Assembly (NCBI GenBank): GCA_937923405.1 | Contig: CALDUY010000008.1 | Coordinates: 229,951 to 293,950, forward strand | DNA: 64,000 nucleotides | Reading direction: 5' to 3' | DNA from: an uncultured Gemmataceae bacterium | GTDB lineage: Bacteria; Planctomycetota; Planctomycetia; Gemmatales; Gemmataceae | Shown: one piece after another, positions 54,756-63,850 of the stretch | Position numbering within the stretch: the stretch's first letter is position 1 | How the letters are laid out: each line of letters opens with the position of its first letter | Program-made: the position numbers and the translations under genes | Notes under the pieces: generated by a model | The model's database searches: none | The model's input: the letters and a program-made list of their open reading frames with translations, nothing else | What the model was told of the DNA's origin: nothing

Positions 54756-55487
54756 ATGCGGGTGAATCCAGTACCTCTTTCGCGTGGCTTGCTCCGCGTC
54801 CACCTGCTAGGGCGGGTGGAGTTTGAAGAGTTACTGCGCTTGCAGCGAGGACTAGTTTACCGTCTGAGCGGCAACGAGGTTGGAGCGGCTCTTCTGTTGT
54901 GCGAACATGCCCCGCTGCTAACCGTAGGACGACATGGCGGCTTGCCGTCCGTCGCTTGGCGTGATGAGTGTCAGAACCGCAACTGGCCTGTTCGCTGGGT
55001 GGCGCGAGGCGGTGGGTCGATTCTGCACTTACCAGGTCAACTAGCGGTGTATCCCCTCTTGCCGCTAGGGCGTTATGGTCTCGATGTTTCTCAGTTCGTT
55101 GGAGAGCTGCAACGTGTGCTGCTGGACACGCTCGATGATTTTGGCATTCGAGGCAAAGTCCAAGTCAACGATGCCAGCATTTCCATTCAGGACCGAACGA
55201 TTGCTCAGCTCGGAGTGGCCCTGCGACAACAAATCAGTACCTTTGGCGCGATTCTTAATGTCGATCCAGACCTAACCCTGTTACGATCGCTTCGCAGCGA
55301 CGGACAACAGCTGTTCGCCTGGACTTCGATTGTTCGCGAACGCCGCGCTCCGCTGCGACCGCAGCTGGTGCGACAACGACTCATCGAGCATTTTGCCCAA
55401 CGCTTTGAGTTCGACGAAGTCGATCTAATCTTTCCACAAACAGATCAACTCAATCAGACCCGACTCATCGTTCGAAGTAACCTCTAG
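54756..55487 (+). CDS. LipB-like protein lacking catalytic residues
   Basis: A 243-residue protein of the BirA/LplA/LipB fold. The RGGGSILHLPGQLAVYPLL segment (84-102) corresponds to the LipB RGGxxTYHGPGQ region. However, the catalytic Lys in the GRKI..LG motif is replaced by Thr148 (DRTIAQLGV), the FHG/YHG is FG (163-164) and the Pro-Cys-Gly active site is SDG (181-183). It is therefore unlikely to transfer octanoate by the known mechanism. GGGTGG lies about six bases before the ATG. It is divergent from feoA. Confidence 0.8.
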   Translation: MRVNPVPLSRGLLRVHLLGRVEFEELLRLQRGLVYRLSGNEVGAALLLCEHAPLLTVGRHGGLPSVAWRDECQNRNWPVRWVARGGGSILHLPGQLAVYPLLPLGRYGLDVSQFVGELQRVLLDTLDDFGIRGKVQVNDASISIQDRTIAQLGVALRQQISTFGAILNVDPDLTLLRSLRSDGQQLFAWTSIVRERRAPLRPQLVRQRLIEHFAQRFEFDEVDLIFPQTDQLNQTRLIVRSNL

Positions 55488-55491
55488 CTCA

Positions 55492-55887
55492 CTAGACTTC
55501 CTGACTGCTGTAGCCTAGCACGTCGGCAATTTCCTGAAACAGAAGTCCAGCATCGACCGGCTTGGCCACATAGCCATCCATACCCGCTAGCAAACAGCGT
55601 TCGCGGTCGCCAGGCATGGCATTGGCCGTCAACGCCACGATTGGAATGTGCCGTCCAGTGCCTAGTTCCAATTGCCGAATTGCTGTTGTTGCCTCCAGGC
55701 CGTCCATCTCCGGCATTTGAATATCCATGAGAATCAGATCAAAATCGCGATCCGTAACCGAGGCGACCGCATCCTTGCCATTTTCCACGAGAGTGACTCG
55801 ATGGCCTGCTCGTTGGAGTAGGCGGGTAGCGACCTTCTGGTTGATGAGATTGTCTTCAACAAGAAGGATTTCGAGTGGTGGGAGCAT
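55492..55887 (-). CDS. Stand-alone response regulator receiver
   Basis: A 131-residue receiver domain with no output domain. Acidic pair Glu11-Asp12, phospho-acceptor Asp55 in LILMDIQMPEMDG, the conserved LTANA Thr and AKPVD Lys are complete. The MDIQMPEMDGLEAT wording is typical of receivers that sit on hybrid kinases or phosphorelays. GAGGAAGAG precedes the ATG at 55887; a longer start at 55929 has no support. It could be the missing receiver for the large kinase at 16.6-20.1 kb, but there is no direct evidence. Confidence 0.93.
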   Translation of the reverse strand: MLPPLEILLVEDNLINQKVATRLLQRAGHRVTLVENGKDAVASVTDRDFDLILMDIQMPEMDGLEATTAIRQLELGTGRHIPIVALTANAMPGDRERCLLAGMDGYVAKPVDAGLLFQEIADVLGYSSQEV

Positions 55888-55945
55888 GGCTCTTCCTCGA
55901 TCACGTGCGGGCATACTGCTCTCGCACAAGTCAAGAGACAGAAAT

Positions 55946-56006
55946 AATCCCTAGGCAGGTTGCTGGCCTAACACCAAATCCCTGGACGGGTTAGTAGGCC
56001 CAACAT
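55946..56006. repeat. Two imperfect direct repeats with 31-bp period
   Basis: AATCCCT starts at 55946 and again at 55977, and each copy continues with GG.TT and GGCC and ends with CAACA- or TAACA-like bases. Identity is roughly 75 percent over 28-29 bases. They lie in the 424-bp gap (55888-56311) between the receiver gene and the ECF sigma gene. The rest of that gap shows no open frame or clear promoter, though it must contain the sigma gene's promoter. Confidence 0.5.
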
Positions 56007-56311
56007 TTCGGCTGAGTCGTTTCTGGAGCGCGAGTCTTGTGCCAACCGAGGTCTCACGAGTTAAGTATAGCATAAATCCGTTCGCACAAGAATAGCTTAC
56101 CAGAGGAAATTGTCATCCTCAGTCCGAACTCGGTTCCGAGTATTCAGGACGATTCGTGTCAGAAAAGCTCACGCTAAAACTCTTGAATTCAATTACACCC
56201 AAGCGTCACAGTGGTTTCGCGCCATCTCAAGAAGTAATTCGTAGGATCGAATGAAACCTTGAGTCTCGCTCTAGGTATTTCCTCTAGACGCCGAGGGCGC
56301 GAGAGGTTGGC

Positions 56312-56878
56312 GTGTCCACGGACGATGCAACTTTGGTTCGCCGTTGCCTCAGCAACGATCCGGAGGCGGTCCGCGATTTGATCGCTCGCTTTCAGAGCGA
56401 TGTCTACGGACTGTGCGTTCGGTTGTTGCATCATCGGCACGATGCCGAAGACGTCTGCCAGGAAGTCTTTGTTCGCGTGTTTCGAGGTCTGGCTGGCTGG
56501 GATGCATCGCGACCACTGAAACCGTGGATAATGGGCATCGCCATCAATCGCTGTCGGACTTGGCTCAGCCAGCGCGCACGGAAACCGGAATTGGTCGATT
56601 TTTTGCAAGAAACCGTCGCCAGCCAACCAGAGGACGATTCCGTCGAGTTGCTTGCTGAGATTCGTGCTGCTGTTGAGGATCTTCGCCTAGAGTATCGCAC
56701 AGTTTTCGTCTTGTTTCATGAACAGGGCTACCCGTATGAAACGATCGCGGCGGCGATGCAGCGCCCGATCGGCACGATCAAGACTTGGTTGCATCGCGCG
56801 AGGTTAGAGATTCTAACGCGACTTCGTCAGCGTGGCATGATCGAAGTAGAATTGCCGCTGAATGAGAGCCCCCAATGA
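56312..56878 (+). CDS. ECF sigma factor
   Basis: A 188-residue extracytoplasmic-function sigma factor. Region 2 has the FQSDVYGLCVRLLHHRHDAEDVCQEVFVRVFRGL segment; region 4 has LRLEYRTVFVLFHEQGYPYETIAAAMQRPIGTIKTWLHRARLEI. The GTG start follows GAGAGG. It overlaps the downstream anti-sigma gene by four bases (ATGA). It opens a plus-strand run with exported proteins downstream. Confidence 0.95.
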   Translation: MSTDDATLVRRCLSNDPEAVRDLIARFQSDVYGLCVRLLHHRHDAEDVCQEVFVRVFRGLAGWDASRPLKPWIMGIAINRCRTWLSQRARKPELVDFLQETVASQPEDDSVELLAEIRAAVEDLRLEYRTVFVLFHEQGYPYETIAAAMQRPIGTIKTWLHRARLEILTRLRQRGMIEVELPLNESPQ

Positions 56879-57528
56879 AGTGCAAGACCTGGGAAATTCT
56901 GTTGCAGACCTACCTCGATGAAGGCGATAAATCGCTATTGCGCCATCTGGACGAGTGCCCCGACTGCGCCACCGAGCGCATCCTGGTGCAACGCTTCTTG
57001 CATGGATTGGAATTGCTGCACCCGCCCGCACCACCGAGCAACCTAACCGAGCGGCTCACCGCCGGAGTGTTGCCAATGGTTCGTCGTCCAACGGTTCGCC
57101 TGCACCGCCATCGCCAACTGCCCCCGCGACTAGCGCTAGCTCTAGCTGCCTCATTACTGCTGGCTTTAGGAGTGTGGCTGGTCTGGCCCAGACAAGTGGC
57201 CCGGCAACCGATCGCGTTCCAGAACGAGCCGGCGCTGCCACCGCAACTCTCTCTGCGAGAGTCGTGGCACGAAGCCCAAACCGCGATGCGGTCGCTGTCG
57301 TCGCGAGCAGCCAACGAGACAGTCGATACCACGACTTCCCTGTTGCCCACCTTACCGATGTCGTTGGATCCGATGGTGCCGATAGAGCCGCCCATTAAAC
57401 CGCTCCGCGAGGCGACGGCTGGAGTCGAAGCGTTTGCCCCCGTGACGGAATCAGCGCGTCGAGCCGTAGGGTTATTTTTGCGTGACCTCCCCTTTCACCG
57501 TCGAACGAGTGATAAAAAGCCCGGATGA
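56875..57528 (+). CDS. Anti-sigma factor (zf-HC2-like)
   Basis: A 217-residue protein that probably holds the ECF factor at the membrane. Residues about 24-33 carry HLDECPDC, an HxxxCxxC zinc site of the ZAS/zf-HC2 type, and an earlier Cys is present at residue 3. One transmembrane helix follows an Arg-rich stretch (about 85-105). The rest is Pro/Leu-rich. Coupling to the ECF gene supports the role. Confidence 0.85.
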   Translation: MKCKTWEILLQTYLDEGDKSLLRHLDECPDCATERILVQRFLHGLELLHPPAPPSNLTERLTAGVLPMVRRPTVRLHRHRQLPPRLALALAASLLLALGVWLVWPRQVARQPIAFQNEPALPPQLSLRESWHEAQTAMRSLSSRAANETVDTTTSLLPTLPMSLDPMVPIEPPIKPLREATAGVEAFAPVTESARRAVGLFLRDLPFHRRTSDKKPG

Positions 57529-57549
57529 CGGCCGTTTGTTGGTGTTGCC

Positions 57550-59286
57550 ATGCGTTCCGTGTGTACCACCCTTTTGCTCTGCTTCGCCACTCTGACTGGT
57601 CCCAGTCAAGCAGCCAATCCTCGGGATGAACTGTTGCGACTGGTTCCCGAGGACGTTGGCTTCTGTCTAGTTATTCACCAGGCGCGAATGCAGCGCCAAC
57701 GACTGCTCGACTCGCCGTTTGCCGCCCGCTTCCGCGACTCGGCCTTGAACAAGCGCATATTGGCCTCTCCTGAATGGCAGCAGTTTTATCAATCCCTCCG
57801 CGAGTTCGAGAAACAACTAGGAATCCGAGCAGAGCAACTGGTCGATGAGATACTCGGCGAGGCGGTAGTTCTAGCCTATCGCCCTGGACCGCTGAACCGC
57901 CCCGACGAGGAGCAGGGATTGGTTCTCATCCATGCTCGGGAGGAAAAAACCCTACAGACGTTGCTTCGCCGACTCAACCAACTTCAACAACAAACCGGAG
58001 ATCTAAAGTCAGTTGAAGAATGTACCCACCAAGGCATAAAGTACCTGCGTCGGAACGAGATCAACACGGTCAATTATTACTACTTAGACGGTCCGGTTCT
58101 GTTATTTTCCGGTCAGGAGCTGCTTTTGAAGCAAGCTCTGGAGCGTCTGAAACGCCCAGCAAAAGAGTCGTTCTGGGTTCGTCACTTGCAGCAGTTGCAA
58201 CTCGACACGGCGGCCGTGGCCTTGTGTGTCAATCCGCGGGTCTGGGACACGGCGATCGTTGGCAATCAGGCCGCCGATCCTGCCGTGCAAATGGCGGCTC
58301 GCTTATGGAAAGGACTGGAGAGTCTCGGACTGGGTCTGTTGATAGACGATAAAGCGCACTTGCGCGTCTCGTTTCGCATTCGTGAAATTCCTCTTCCAGA
58401 GACAGCACGGCGATTCTTTGATTTGGCTAGCAAGCCCAATCCCCTGTGGGCAGAACTACCCGAAGAGCCGCTCTTAGCCGTTGCGGCTCGCTTTGATCTA
58501 CCAGCCATGTACGAATTGATCGCCAGCAGTCTGACCCCGTCGAATCGTCGAGCATTCGACGCCGAACTCGATCGTACGCTTGGTGCGGTGCTGGGGGTGG
58601 ACGTGGTCCGAGAACTGCTCCCTGCCATCGGTCCCGACTGGGCCTTCTGGATCACGGCTCCTCCCAAGGAAAGCAAACATGGGCTGCCTAGCTGTTTTGC
58701 CGCCCTGAAAGTCAGCAATTCTTCTCCACGCTCCCTAGACCAGAGAGGCTCCGAAGAGTCGGTCGGCGAAGGGCTGTTGTCGATTCTGACCACCACAGCC
58801 CAGTCCGCAATTTTGGCTCACAACAAGAAACATCCCGATAGCCCTGCACGCTTGACCACAACGACCTGGCAGGGCAAGCGATTTCGGTCGATTCGTGGCG
58901 GAGCGATGTTCCCCGACGGAATCGAACCATCCTTCGGCCTGCTCAACGGCTACCTGATTGTTGCCAGTCAATTGGACAACTGGCCTCGTTCGTCCAAACC
59001 ATTGGATCCCCGTTCGGTTCCCTTGGTGCGAGCATCGCTGAAATCCTGGCGTGAACTGTTCCAACAGCGTCGCGAGCAAATTCTACAATTTCTCTCGGAA
59101 AAAGAGGGTATTGGCCAACAACAAGCTGGCGAGAAACTTGAGGTGTTATCGATGCTCGTGGAACTGCTAGACTCGCTGGAACTACGTCAAGAAACCAGCT
59201 CGCGTCAAGCGGTCTTCACGCTGACGCTAACTCCTTCGCTCGCCCTTAGTTCGCCGACCACTCGCAACAGGCCCGGTAATCGGTGA
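57550..59286 (+). CDS. Exported DUF3352-like protein
   Basis: A 578-residue protein with a cleavable signal peptide (about 1-21, ending TGPSQA/AN). The body resembles DUF3352-type planctomycete exported proteins: it begins LLRLVPEDVGFCLVIHQ, with repeats of YFDLDGPVLLFSGQE-like and RFDLPAMYELIASSLTPSNRRAFDAELDRTLG-like character. Function unknown. It follows the anti-sigma gene by 21 bp and may be under ECF control. Confidence 0.8.
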   Translation: MRSVCTTLLLCFATLTGPSQAANPRDELLRLVPEDVGFCLVIHQARMQRQRLLDSPFAARFRDSALNKRILASPEWQQFYQSLREFEKQLGIRAEQLVDEILGEAVVLAYRPGPLNRPDEEQGLVLIHAREEKTLQTLLRRLNQLQQQTGDLKSVEECTHQGIKYLRRNEINTVNYYYLDGPVLLFSGQELLLKQALERLKRPAKESFWVRHLQQLQLDTAAVALCVNPRVWDTAIVGNQAADPAVQMAARLWKGLESLGLGLLIDDKAHLRVSFRIREIPLPETARRFFDLASKPNPLWAELPEEPLLAVAARFDLPAMYELIASSLTPSNRRAFDAELDRTLGAVLGVDVVRELLPAIGPDWAFWITAPPKESKHGLPSCFAALKVSNSSPRSLDQRGSEESVGEGLLSILTTTAQSAILAHNKKHPDSPARLTTTTWQGKRFRSIRGGAMFPDGIEPSFGLLNGYLIVASQLDNWPRSSKPLDPRSVPLVRASLKSWRELFQQRREQILQFLSEKEGIGQQQAGEKLEVLSMLVELLDSLELRQETSSRQAVFTLTLTPSLALSSPTTRNRPGNR

Positions 59287-59373
59287 ACAGTTCGTCCTGT
59301 TAGGGGCTTGCTGTTGCTCCGCGCTGGGGATATGGTCAACTCCATCAACCTACTGGTGTGGAGGAGCTGCCCT

Positions 59374-61365
59374 ATGCGTGGCGCGATGACTTTTCTGTTG
59401 TGGGGGCTGCTGACTCTGCTGGCGGCTCAGCCCGGGCAAACCTTTCCCCCGCCCGAAGTCGTGCCTCCCAATGAGGCCACCAAGACTGTTATCCAAGCCA
59501 GTATCGAGAAACTAGAGCGAGCCATCGACCGACTGCAACGGCTCGGGGTGCATGATCCGGCGCTGGCCGACATCGAAATCTATGAGCGGGCCGCCCGCAT
59601 GGTGGTTCAGCATGAGGAATACTACAAGCAGACCGCTCAGCAAATCGTGCCGGTGTTGGAGCAAGGCTTGCTCCGGGCCTCGCAGCAAGCCCGCGGTGAA
59701 ACCCCCTGGCTGATGCTTACTGGGCAAACGGTGCCGCGCGGGTATCGTTCTCGTCTGGATGACACCGTGCAACCTTATGCCGTGACCTACCCCCACGACT
59801 ATGGCGAGGGCAAACGCCAACGCTATCGGGTCGAGGTGGTGCTGCATGGCCGAGATCCCTCCCTGACCGAAGTCGGTTTTCTGTTCCGGCACGGCAACGG
59901 CAAGCTAGCACCAAAAGATCTCTCTTATGTGCGAATTGATGTTTTCGGTCGTGGCAACAATGCCTATCGCTGGGCCGGCGAGGTTGACGTGATCGAGGCC
60001 GTGGAAAACTTCTTTACCGTCGAAGCCTACCTTGGCCGGGGGATGCTGGTCGATCGTTCGCGCGTGGTGCTGCGTGGTTACTCGATGGGTGGAGCCGGCA
60101 CCTGGCACATAGGCTTGCATCGTCCCGATCAATGGATTGCTCTGGGCCCCGGCGCGGGGTTCACCACGACCCGTGGCTATGTCAAAGGCTTCCCGGAGAA
60201 GTTGCCCGACCATCAGGAAGCCTGTCTACGCATTTATGATGCCGTCAACTATGCCGAGAACGCCTTCCACGTTCCTATCGTTGCCTACAACGGCGAGGAC
60301 GATCCTCAGATTCAGGCGGCTCGAAACATCGAGGCTCGGTTGAAAGAACTGGGGCTGAGCATGACGCACTATGTCGCCCCGAAGCGGAAGCACGAACAGC
60401 CACCACCCGAGTTCGAGGCCAAAATGCAGGAAGAGTTTGCCCGCTATGCCGCTCGAGGACGAGGTGGCTACCCGCGAAAAGTAAAATTCGTCACTTACAC
60501 TCTCAAATATCCGACTTGTCATTGGGTCGAACTACTGGCCCTGGATCGGCACTATGAACAGGCTCGTGTCGAGGCCGAGCAACTCGATGACGGCTACCAG
60601 CTCAAGACCGAAAACGTCAAGACTCTGCGTATCGCCTTGGCCCCGGGAGCTACGCGTGAACCTACCTCCATCACCATCGATGGCGAACAACTCAGCGTCC
60701 TTCCTCAGGCGACAGGGGGAAATCAGTTGTTCGTCTGTCTGACTCGACAGGGCAAATCCTGGCAGCCGTTGTTGGTGGAGCGATTCCTAGTCGATCAGCT
60801 GCGTCAACCGCGCAAAGTCCACGGACAACAGGGGCCGATCGACGATGCCTTCATGGCACCGTTTTTGTGCGTGCGCGGCACAGGGATACCGTGGAACGCC
60901 GCCGTTCAGGAGTTTGCCCAACGTCGATTGGAACAGTTTCAGACGGAATGGTCGAAGTTCTTCCGAGGCGATTTGCCGATTAAGAACGACACTGACGTAA
61001 CCAGCGAAGATCTCGCTCTGCGACATCTGATCGTGTTCGGCGATCCAGGGTCGAATAGCCTGCTGGCTCAGGCTCTGCCGCGCTTACCGCTGACCTGGAC
61101 CAAAAACGAGATCACCTTTGCTGGGGTCAAGTACAAGGCCGGCCAACATCTGCCGGTACTGATTTACCCAAGCCCGTTGTCGGCAAGTCGCTACATCGTG
61201 TTAAATAGTGGACACACCTTTGGCGCTCGCGAGTTTCAAGGCTCGAACGCTTTGCTCTATCCTAGACTAGGCGATTATGCCATCTTGAAACTACCCACCA
61301 GCAGAACGGAGGTCGAGATTCGCACGGCAGGGCTATTCGATGATAACTGGATGCCGCGCAAGTAA
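59374..61365 (+). CDS. Exported alpha/beta-hydrolase esterase
   Basis: A 663-residue secreted hydrolase. The signal peptide is the MTFLLWGLLTLLAAQPGQ segment. The nucleophile is in GYSMGGAGTWH (PHB-depolymerase/prolyl-oligopeptidase style elbow). A candidate acid residue is in the GEDDPQIQ region and a candidate His in the KRKHEQPP region. The C-terminal half is an accessory region. GGAGGAG lies seven bases before ATG 59374; the 22 codons further upstream are not needed. Substrate unknown. Confidence 0.88.
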   Translation: MRGAMTFLLWGLLTLLAAQPGQTFPPPEVVPPNEATKTVIQASIEKLERAIDRLQRLGVHDPALADIEIYERAARMVVQHEEYYKQTAQQIVPVLEQGLLRASQQARGETPWLMLTGQTVPRGYRSRLDDTVQPYAVTYPHDYGEGKRQRYRVEVVLHGRDPSLTEVGFLFRHGNGKLAPKDLSYVRIDVFGRGNNAYRWAGEVDVIEAVENFFTVEAYLGRGMLVDRSRVVLRGYSMGGAGTWHIGLHRPDQWIALGPGAGFTTTRGYVKGFPEKLPDHQEACLRIYDAVNYAENAFHVPIVAYNGEDDPQIQAARNIEARLKELGLSMTHYVAPKRKHEQPPPEFEAKMQEEFARYAARGRGGYPRKVKFVTYTLKYPTCHWVELLALDRHYEQARVEAEQLDDGYQLKTENVKTLRIALAPGATREPTSITIDGEQLSVLPQATGGNQLFVCLTRQGKSWQPLLVERFLVDQLRQPRKVHGQQGPIDDAFMAPFLCVRGTGIPWNAAVQEFAQRRLEQFQTEWSKFFRGDLPIKNDTDVTSEDLALRHLIVFGDPGSNSLLAQALPRLPLTWTKNEITFAGVKYKAGQHLPVLIYPSPLSASRYIVLNSGHTFGAREFQGSNALLYPRLGDYAILKLPTSRTEVEIRTAGLFDDNWMPRK

Positions 61366-61379
61366 CCGAGACGATAGCG

Positions 61380-63011
61380 ATGCAATGCCCAACTTGTAAG
61401 CGAGAACTTGATGCCGGCGTTCGTTTTTGCCCCAACGATGGTACTCCGTTGACCGAGACCGGAGCCACTCGCGCTAACTCCACGCCCACGGGAGGCAAGC
61501 AGCCGCAGAGCAAACCTCTGATCCTTCCCGTGACGATCGGCGGGCGCTATCGCCTGGAAGAGTTGCGGGGCGGTGGCGGCATGGCCAAGGTCTACCGCGC
61601 CGTTGATCTCACCTTGGAACGCGAGGTAGCGGTTAAACTCATCAATCCGGAACTACGCAACGATTCCGAGTTCGATGCTCGCTTTCAGCGCGAGGCGCGC
61701 ATTGCTAGCCAGCTGGCCGATCCGCACATCGTCGTCGTCCACGATTTCGGCTTCGATCCCGAGCATGGACCGTTTTTGGTCATGGAGTATCTGCAAGGCC
61801 AATCACTGCGCGAACAGTTAGCGACCGGCGGTCCGATGCCCTTGAAGGCTGGGTTGCAACTGGCTGGACAGATCGTGCTGGCCCTGATTCACGCCCACAG
61901 CAAAGGCATCGTCCATCGCGACATCAAGCCGGACAACGTGTTTCTGCTCAATCAATCGGGAGTTCGGCTGCATGTGCGGGTACTGGATTTCGGCATCGCC
62001 CGGATCTACCGCGGAGACGACTCGAACAAGAGCGAGACGATCACTCACGCCGGCGCGGTGCTGGGCACGCCGCGCTACATGTCGCCGGAGCAACTCGCCG
62101 GTCAGCCAGTCGATGCCCGGTCCGACCTTTACAGTACGGCGTTACTGATCTACGAGGCGCTGACCGGCCAACTCCCCTACCTGCACGGCAAAAAACTGAG
62201 CGAACTCTGTCCGGAAGCGACCCCAGGACTGGAAGAACTCCTGGCCGATTGTCTCAACCCCAATCCCGACGACCGACCCAAAAATGCCGTCGAGATGTAT
62301 CTTCGTCTGCAAGATCTGGGCAAAGCCAGCGGCGTCTTGTTGTTGCCGCCCGGCTCGATGAACAAGCTCATCGAGGCACGACGAGCGAGTCAGGAACCGA
62401 CTGTGCTATATGTCCCCAAAGAAGAGGGGAAAAGTCGTCTCAAGTCTCGCCTCCTGGTCGGTGTCGTCGTCTTGATCGCCGTGCTGGGGCTGGTCGCGCT
62501 GGTCAAGGGGTTCTGGCCTACTCCTACAGGCTATGTCGGGGGACCAGAACGGCTGCACAACCTGCGAGTCGGCAGCGAAGCCACTGGTCCCAACCTTCTG
62601 GGACGTAGCACGCTCCTACGTTCGATCCGAGGCAATCCCTGGGAACGGCCGCAAACACGAGCGTTGATGCATCCGGCGTTGCGGAGCGAGGATCTCGGTC
62701 TACCTGCCGAGAAACTACCCAACCTAGAAACTTTTTATTCCGACGACGACAAGCTAGTGGTTCTCGCGGAGAACGAAGTCATCTTGGCGATCCTCTCGAC
62801 CTCTCCTGACGCCAAATCCACAGGCGGGGTCGGTCTCGGAGCTTCGGTTCGTGAGATCGAGCGCAAGTATAAGGGGCACGAGTTTTTCATCGGTTCGGCA
62901 TCACACGGCGGACAGAGCGTAGAGTTGTATCGCTTTCCCAAGCTGGGAATCACTTTCGAGGTTCGATCTGGCAGCGTGGTAGCCATCGCCTTATATCCGC
63001 CCAGGGATTGA
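61380..63011 (+). CDS. Zinc-ribbon serine/threonine protein kinase
   Basis: A 543-residue kinase. An N-terminal zinc ribbon (CPTCKREL, CPNDG) precedes the kinase domain (about 56-315). The Gly-loop GGGGMAKVYRAVD, VAVK lysine, HRDIKPDNVFLL, DFGIAR and SPEQLAG are intact. A transmembrane helix lies near 355-378, so the sensor part (about 385-543) is extracytoplasmic. It follows the esterase by 14 bp. Confidence 0.94.
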   Translation: MQCPTCKRELDAGVRFCPNDGTPLTETGATRANSTPTGGKQPQSKPLILPVTIGGRYRLEELRGGGGMAKVYRAVDLTLEREVAVKLINPELRNDSEFDARFQREARIASQLADPHIVVVHDFGFDPEHGPFLVMEYLQGQSLREQLATGGPMPLKAGLQLAGQIVLALIHAHSKGIVHRDIKPDNVFLLNQSGVRLHVRVLDFGIARIYRGDDSNKSETITHAGAVLGTPRYMSPEQLAGQPVDARSDLYSTALLIYEALTGQLPYLHGKKLSELCPEATPGLEELLADCLNPNPDDRPKNAVEMYLRLQDLGKASGVLLLPPGSMNKLIEARRASQEPTVLYVPKEEGKSRLKSRLLVGVVVLIAVLGLVALVKGFWPTPTGYVGGPERLHNLRVGSEATGPNLLGRSTLLRSIRGNPWERPQTRALMHPALRSEDLGLPAEKLPNLETFYSDDDKLVVLAENEVILAILSTSPDAKSTGGVGLGASVREIERKYKGHEFFIGSASHGGQSVELYRFPKLGITFEVRSGSVVAIALYPPRD

Positions 63012-63045
63012 GCCGAACTGCTCGGATCCGAGGACAAGACAGCGC

Positions 63046-63816
63046 ATGACCGCGAATCGGGTGATCCACGTTCATCTGTCCCCCTCACTAGTGCCCGCCG
63101 AGCGTTTCGTCGGCGGGGTGGCAGTGGTCATCGACGTGTTACGGGCCACGACAACGATGGTGTACGCGCTGGCAGCCGGCTGTGATCGCATCCGTCCCTG
63201 TGCTACCGTGGAGGAAGCTCGACACCTCGCTGATCATCTGCCTGCGGGAAAGGTACTGCTCTGTGGTGAACGCGAAGGGCTGCAACTGCCTGGCTTCGAT
63301 GCTGGCAACTCGCCACGCGAGTTCACTTGCGCTCGCTGCAAGGGCATGGCGATCGTACTGACGACCAGCAACGGCACCCGGGCGCTGCTGCACGCCGCCG
63401 CCGCTGAACGGGTTTTGATTGCCGCCTTCACTAACTACAGTGCTGTCTGCGAACAACTCCGGCATGAAAAGCGTCCGATTCACATTCTCTGTGCCGGAGA
63501 GTCTGGCGGAGTCGCTCTGGAGGATACCCTCCTGGCCGGGGCGATCGTGGACTACCTGGTTCGCTTGCCGGAAGTCGAGGTAGACGACGGAGCACGCCTT
63601 GCCTGGGACTGCTTCGAGCTACACGGGACCCATCTGGAAGAGTCGCTGCGTCTCTCCAGCGGGGGCGTCCGTTTGCACTTGCTGGGATATGATGACGATG
63701 TGCGCGTCTGTGCCCGAGTGGATGTCTTCCATCTGGTGCCGGAGCTGCGCCGCGATCCGCTTCGCGTCGAGATTGCCGCTGTCGGGATTACCGGCTCGCA
63801 CTGGAGGTTTAGCTAG
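63046..63816 (+). CDS. comB: 2-phosphosulfolactate phosphatase
   Basis: A 256-residue ComB-family phosphatase. Signatures are VIDVLRATTTMVYAL, GEREGLQLPGFDAGNSP, TTSNGTRALL and CAGESGGVALEDTLLAG. In archaea it belongs to coenzyme M synthesis; bacterial homologues have a less clear role, perhaps sulfolactate metabolism. It is followed by the glycyl-tRNA synthetase start, 34 bp away. Confidence 0.93.
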   Translation: MTANRVIHVHLSPSLVPAERFVGGVAVVIDVLRATTTMVYALAAGCDRIRPCATVEEARHLADHLPAGKVLLCGEREGLQLPGFDAGNSPREFTCARCKGMAIVLTTSNGTRALLHAAAAERVLIAAFTNYSAVCEQLRHEKRPIHILCAGESGGVALEDTLLAGAIVDYLVRLPEVEVDDGARLAWDCFELHGTHLEESLRLSSGGVRLHLLGYDDDVRVCARVDVFHLVPELRRDPLRVEIAAVGITGSHWRFS

Positions 63817-63850
63817 CGGGACGCCATAAAGAATAAAAAGGATCTTTGTT

